From: Reyranella sp. CPCC 100927
Lineage (GTDB): Bacteria > Pseudomonadota > Alphaproteobacteria > Reyranellales > Reyranellaceae
Assembly: GCF_007859315.1 (NCBI RefSeq)
Contig: NZ_VOHA01000002.1
Span: forward strand, 372,001 to 436,000
Direction: 5' to 3'
DNA length: 64,000 bases
Below the pieces are notes generated by a model. It saw nothing but the letters and a program-made list of their open reading frames with translations. It had not been told where the DNA came from and made no database searches. Position 1 is the first letter of the stretch. Every line of letters begins with the position of its first letter. The translations under genes were made by a program, and so were the position numbers. Positions 61,223-64,000 of the stretch are shown in pieces.

Positions 61223-61777
61223 CTAGCGATCGGCGGGCTTCGATTCCCAGCTGATGCCGGGCGCGACCTCCTGGCGGTCGACCTTGGCCGTGCCGTGGAC
61301 CGGTTCGGTGCCCCGGATCAGTTCGCCGCTGCGCGCGTCGTAGACGAAGGCTGCCAGCTTGGCGACGGCCTCGTGCGTGTTGGCGCGATAGAGAACGATG
61401 GTCGCCGGCGTCGCACTGTCGAGCGCGCGCGGGTTGGGAATACCGACGAAGAAGTCCTTCTCGTTCGTCGACATCGCCCCGACGCGGACCTCGACGATGC
61501 TCGCCGCCTGCCCCCGATCGTTGGTCAGCCGTGCGCCATGGCGCATCAGGGCATAGCGCAAGGCGCTGATGGCGTACTTGTTGTCCTCCGCCGCGACGTA
61601 GGTCGTGTCGACGAAGGCGAGCCCGCGCACCTGCAGCGCCTGCGCCAGCAGGATGGCGGCGCGGTCAGCGGCGGTCGAGGTCAGCATCTGTTCCATCGCG
61701 GTCTTCGACGGGGTACCGCTCTTGACCGAACTGCAGCCCGCAACGGCAATGACCAGGAGAAGCATGACAATACGCAT
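61223..61777 (-). CDS. outer-envelope lipoprotein, DUF6655-like
   Basis: 184 residues. A lipoprotein signal (MLLLVIAVAGCSSVKSG) with lipobox VAGC puts the mature protein on a membrane facing the periplasm. The first conserved part, SKTAMEQMLTSTAADRAAIL, then GLAFVDTTYVAAEDNKYAIS and ASIVEVRVGAMSTNEKDFFV, resembles a family I recall as DUF6655. Function unknown. It stands alone before the divergent MBOAT gene. Confidence 0.8.
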   Translation of the reverse strand: MRIVMLLLVIAVAGCSSVKSGTPSKTAMEQMLTSTAADRAAILLAQALQVRGLAFVDTTYVAAEDNKYAISALRYALMRHGARLTNDRGQAASIVEVRVGAMSTNEKDFFVGIPNPRALDSATPATIVLYRANTHEAVAKLAAFVYDARSGELIRGTEPVHGTAKVDRQEVAPGISWESKPADR

Positions 61778-61967
61778 AGGGACAACATGGGAGGTGGCGC
61801 GGACTCGTCAACCCAACATGATGGCGAGATCCGTTCATCATCCACATGAAGGCGATCACGGGAAAGCCACGGGGCACGGCAGCGACTGACACGATTTGGT
61901 CAGAGGTCTCATCAATCGGCATCGCCTATCCTGCGGGCTGGGGGGAGTGTGCGTTGGACCGTGACGG

Positions 61968-63419
61968 ATGCTCTTCAATTCGTACACGTTCATTCTCGCC
62001 TTCCTGCCGGCGACGCTGCTGCTGTTCTTCGTGATCGCGCGGGCGAACCACGGCGCGGCGCGGCTGTTCCTTCTGCTCGCCTCCTTCGCCTTCTATGCCT
62101 GGTGGAGCTTTGAATACGGCCTGCTGATCGTCGCCACGATCGTGGTCAACTACGCCTTCGGCCTGACGATCCAGCAACTGTCCGAGGCTGGGCATCGCCA
62201 CGCGCGACTGCTGCTCGCCGTGGCAATCGGTTCGAACCTTTTGTTGCTGGGATACTTCAAGTACCGGAACTTCTTCATCGACAACGTCAACACGCTCACC
62301 GGCATGGACTGGCCGCTGTCGCCGCTGGTGCTGCCGCTGGCGATCTCGTTCCACACCTTCCAGCAGATCGCATACCTGGTCGATTCGTATCGCCGCAAGG
62401 TCGAGCAGCCGACGCTGACAGACTACGCGTTGTTCGTGCTGTTTTTCCCGCAGCTGATCGCCGGGCCGATCGTCCATCACTACCAGATCCTGCCGCAGTT
62501 CAAAGGCGCGCGGTTCTTCACCTTCAACAGCGACTCGTTCGCTGCCGGTTTGTCGTTCTTTGTCATGGGATTGGCGAAGAAGGTTCTATTGGCGGATCCG
62601 TTGGCGTCGGTAGCCGATCCCATCTTCGACGGCGCCGCCGACGATGCGCCGGCGCTGTCGCAGGCCTGGGTCGGCGTGCTTGCCTACACGCTGGGGCTGT
62701 ATTTCGACTTCTCCGGCTACTCCGACATGGCGGTGGGCCTTGCCTGCATGTTCGGACTGCGGCTGCCGTACAATTTCAACTCACCTTACAAGGCGGCGTC
62801 GATCATCGACTTCTGGCGCCGTTGGCACATCACGCTGTCGCTCTGGCTGCGCGACTATCTCTACGTGCCGCTGGGCGGCAACCGGCACGGCAAGGTGCGC
62901 CGGTACGCCAACCTGATGGCGACCATGCTGCTGGGTGGGCTGTGGCACGGCGCGGCGTGGAACTTCGTGTTCTGGGGATTGCTGCATGGCCTCTACCTGG
63001 CGATCAACCATGGCTGGCTGGCGCTGCAAGCCAACCTCGAGCGTGGCCGCACCATCGTGTTGCCGCCACCGATGGCCTGGTTGCTGACGTTCGCGGCGGT
63101 GGCCTTCGCCTGGGTGTTCTTCCGCAGCACGACGGCGCAGCACGCATTCGCCATGGTCGAGGGCATGATCGGCCTCCACGGCCTGCACGACAGCGCGCTG
63201 GCGGCCGTGCTGGGTCCGGGCAAGGCGATGCTGCTGGCGGCGGCGCTCGCCATCGTGTTGCTGATGCCCAACACGCAACAGTTGGTCGACGGATCGGACG
63301 ATCGCGCGTGGTTGCGCTGGCGCCCCACGATGGCATGGGCCGGCGCGATCACCGGACTGTTGCTGGCATCGCTGACGCAGATGTCGGCGGTGCGCGAGTT
63401 CATCTACTTCCAGTTCTGA
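61968..63419 (+). CDS. MBOAT-family O-acyltransferase (AlgI-like)
   Basis: 483 residues with about 11-12 membrane segments. Diagnostic motifs are MLFNSYTFILAFLPATLLLF at the start, LPLAISFHTFQQIAYLVDSY, FFPQLIAGPIVHHYQILPQF, FDFSGYSDMAVGLACMFGLR, FWRRWHITLSLWLRDYLYVP and the catalytic His in LGGLWHGAAWNFVFWG. AlgI-type enzymes move acyl (often acetyl) groups across the inner membrane onto exopolysaccharides or other envelope sugars. The SGNH-like gene 18 bases downstream is the usual partner that makes the final transfer. The polymer is not known; no alginate genes are visible. Confidence 0.94.
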   Translation: MLFNSYTFILAFLPATLLLFFVIARANHGAARLFLLLASFAFYAWWSFEYGLLIVATIVVNYAFGLTIQQLSEAGHRHARLLLAVAIGSNLLLLGYFKYRNFFIDNVNTLTGMDWPLSPLVLPLAISFHTFQQIAYLVDSYRRKVEQPTLTDYALFVLFFPQLIAGPIVHHYQILPQFKGARFFTFNSDSFAAGLSFFVMGLAKKVLLADPLASVADPIFDGAADDAPALSQAWVGVLAYTLGLYFDFSGYSDMAVGLACMFGLRLPYNFNSPYKAASIIDFWRRWHITLSLWLRDYLYVPLGGNRHGKVRRYANLMATMLLGGLWHGAAWNFVFWGLLHGLYLAINHGWLALQANLERGRTIVLPPPMAWLLTFAAVAFAWVFFRSTTAQHAFAMVEGMIGLHGLHDSALAAVLGPGKAMLLAAALAIVLLMPNTQQLVDGSDDRAWLRWRPTMAWAGAITGLLLASLTQMSAVREFIYFQF

Positions 63420-63437
63420 GTGGTGAAGGAGAGCACG

Positions 63438-64000
63438 ATGGGCAGCGCTCGGCTTCCGTTCTGGCCCCTGACGCGCATTCTGTCGCCGCAGCCGGCCAGC
63501 ACGCGCTTCCTGATCGCCGTGCTGAGCCTGGTCACCGCCGGCCTGCTGGGCTTCGCCGCCATGATCGGCATCCTGGCACGGCTTCACATGCTGCCGCCGC
63601 CGCCCTTCACCGGCACGGCCTGCATGGACGAAAAGTTCAAGTTCCTCGCCCGGCATGATCTGCGCGGCGTCGACCTGATCGCCGTCGGCTCGTCGGTCAC
63701 GTGGCGCAATCTCGATGTCGCTGCCTTTCGCCGGACCGGCATCGCCCACCGACCGCTGAATGCCGCGCCGTGCTATCTGCACATGAGCGAGACGGCTTAC
63801 TTCACCGATTTCCTCCTGCAGCGCATGCACGCGGTGCGGACCGTCGTCACCGTCGTGGCACCGCGCGATTTCGAGCAATGCGCCCGATCCCGCGAGGCGT
63901 TCTTTCCTGCACCGCTGGCGGCGGCCTACATCTTTCAGTCGATGCCGGCACTGCCGATATACTTCTCGCACTTCCGGCCGCAGAAATTCTTTCCCGACGC
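63438..64000 (+). CDS. SGNH/AlgX-DltD-like partner of the MBOAT protein, cut by the window end
   Basis: The gene starts at ATG 63438 with AAGGAG upstream and stays open to the last base, giving 187 residues. One membrane helix (FLIAVLSLVTAGLLGFAAMI, about 24-44) leads to a periplasmic domain. DLIAVGSSVTWRNLDVAAFR is like the GDSL/SGNH nucleophile block (S in GSS), then an early-strand FFTD and VVTVVAPRDFEQC. The true C-terminus and any catalytic His-Asp are beyond the window. It follows the MBOAT gene by 18 bases, as known acyl-transfer pairs do. The SGNH reading is moderate. Confidence 0.72.
   Translation, partial: MGSARLPFWPLTRILSPQPASTRFLIAVLSLVTAGLLGFAAMIGILARLHMLPPPPFTGTACMDEKFKFLARHDLRGVDLIAVGSSVTWRNLDVAAFRRTGIAHRPLNAAPCYLHMSETAYFTDFLLQRMHAVRTVVTVVAPRDFEQCARSREAFFPAPLAAAYIFQSMPALPIYFSHFRPQKFFPD

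Overview
The window is GC-rich, densely packed bacterial chromosome. Several features point to an alphaproteobacterium, possibly a soil- or water-dwelling Rhodospirillales/Reyranella-like organism: GGAAC-N16-CGTT (EcfG-type) promoters around katE, an HWE histidine kinase, a Tat-dependent TctC solute-binding protein and GC-rich codon use. The genus is a guess. I saw no rRNA, tRNA, IS transposase or CRISPR array.

Layout. 1-7.4 kb is a visibly AT-richer accessory segment: a truncated Toprim-like gene, a very large nuclease-NACHT ATPase, and a divergent DUF4365 nuclease-like gene. This looks like an anti-phage defence locus. 7.6-15.9 kb is an arsenic island: tspO, an ArsR-ArsC fusion, GAPDH, arsJ, a second arsR, an arsO-like flavoprotein and two coupled MFS transporters. 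16-18.6 kb holds a nested palindromic repeat and two unknown genes. 19.2-23.1 kb is an overlapping operon of glycerate kinase, an SLC13 transporter and a HAMP sensor-like protein, followed by a convergent asmA-like gene. 25.7-28.6 kb has small envelope proteins, a candidate immunity protein and mtgA. 28.8-36.4 kb is a general-stress segment: a CBS protein, small exported proteins, katE, and a CheB-CheR-PAS-HWE kinase with its receiver. 36.7-41.3 kb has small unknown genes, a receiver-MarR fusion, an epimerase and a GrdB-family gene read through an in-frame UGA (probable selenoprotein). 41.5-51.4 kb mixes metabolism (aminotransferase, FAD hydroxylase, TctC, VOC, XRE-cupin regulator) with two putative cysteine-peptidase-like proteins. 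52-60.2 kb is an amidase followed by a complete RsbR-RsbS-RsbT module. That module runs, by overlapping start/stop codons, into an ATPase-phosphatase fusion and two hybrid kinases. 60.2-64 kb has small genes, then an MBOAT acyltransferase with an SGNH-like partner cut by the right edge.

How the genes work together. The arsenic genes form two resistance arms. One reduces arsenate (ArsC). The other makes 1-arseno-3-phosphoglycerate (GAPDH) and exports it (ArsJ). An ArsR-like inverted repeat recurs at two promoters. The stress genes share an EcfG-like promoter. The FAD hydroxylase and the VOC/XRE-cupin pair share a TAC(C/G)GATCCGTA motif, so they are probably one regulon. The stressosome-like operon appears to send its signal into phosphorelays, because no sigma factor or RsbW is visible here.

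Most notable: (1) the UGA-containing GrdB-family gene with a SECIS-like hairpin at the right distance; (2) the nuclease-NACHT/DUF4365 divergent pair; (3) three RsbT-like ATPase modules in one stressosome-phosphorelay operon; (4) a large nested palindrome at 16.4-16.8 kb and dispersed hairpin repeats.
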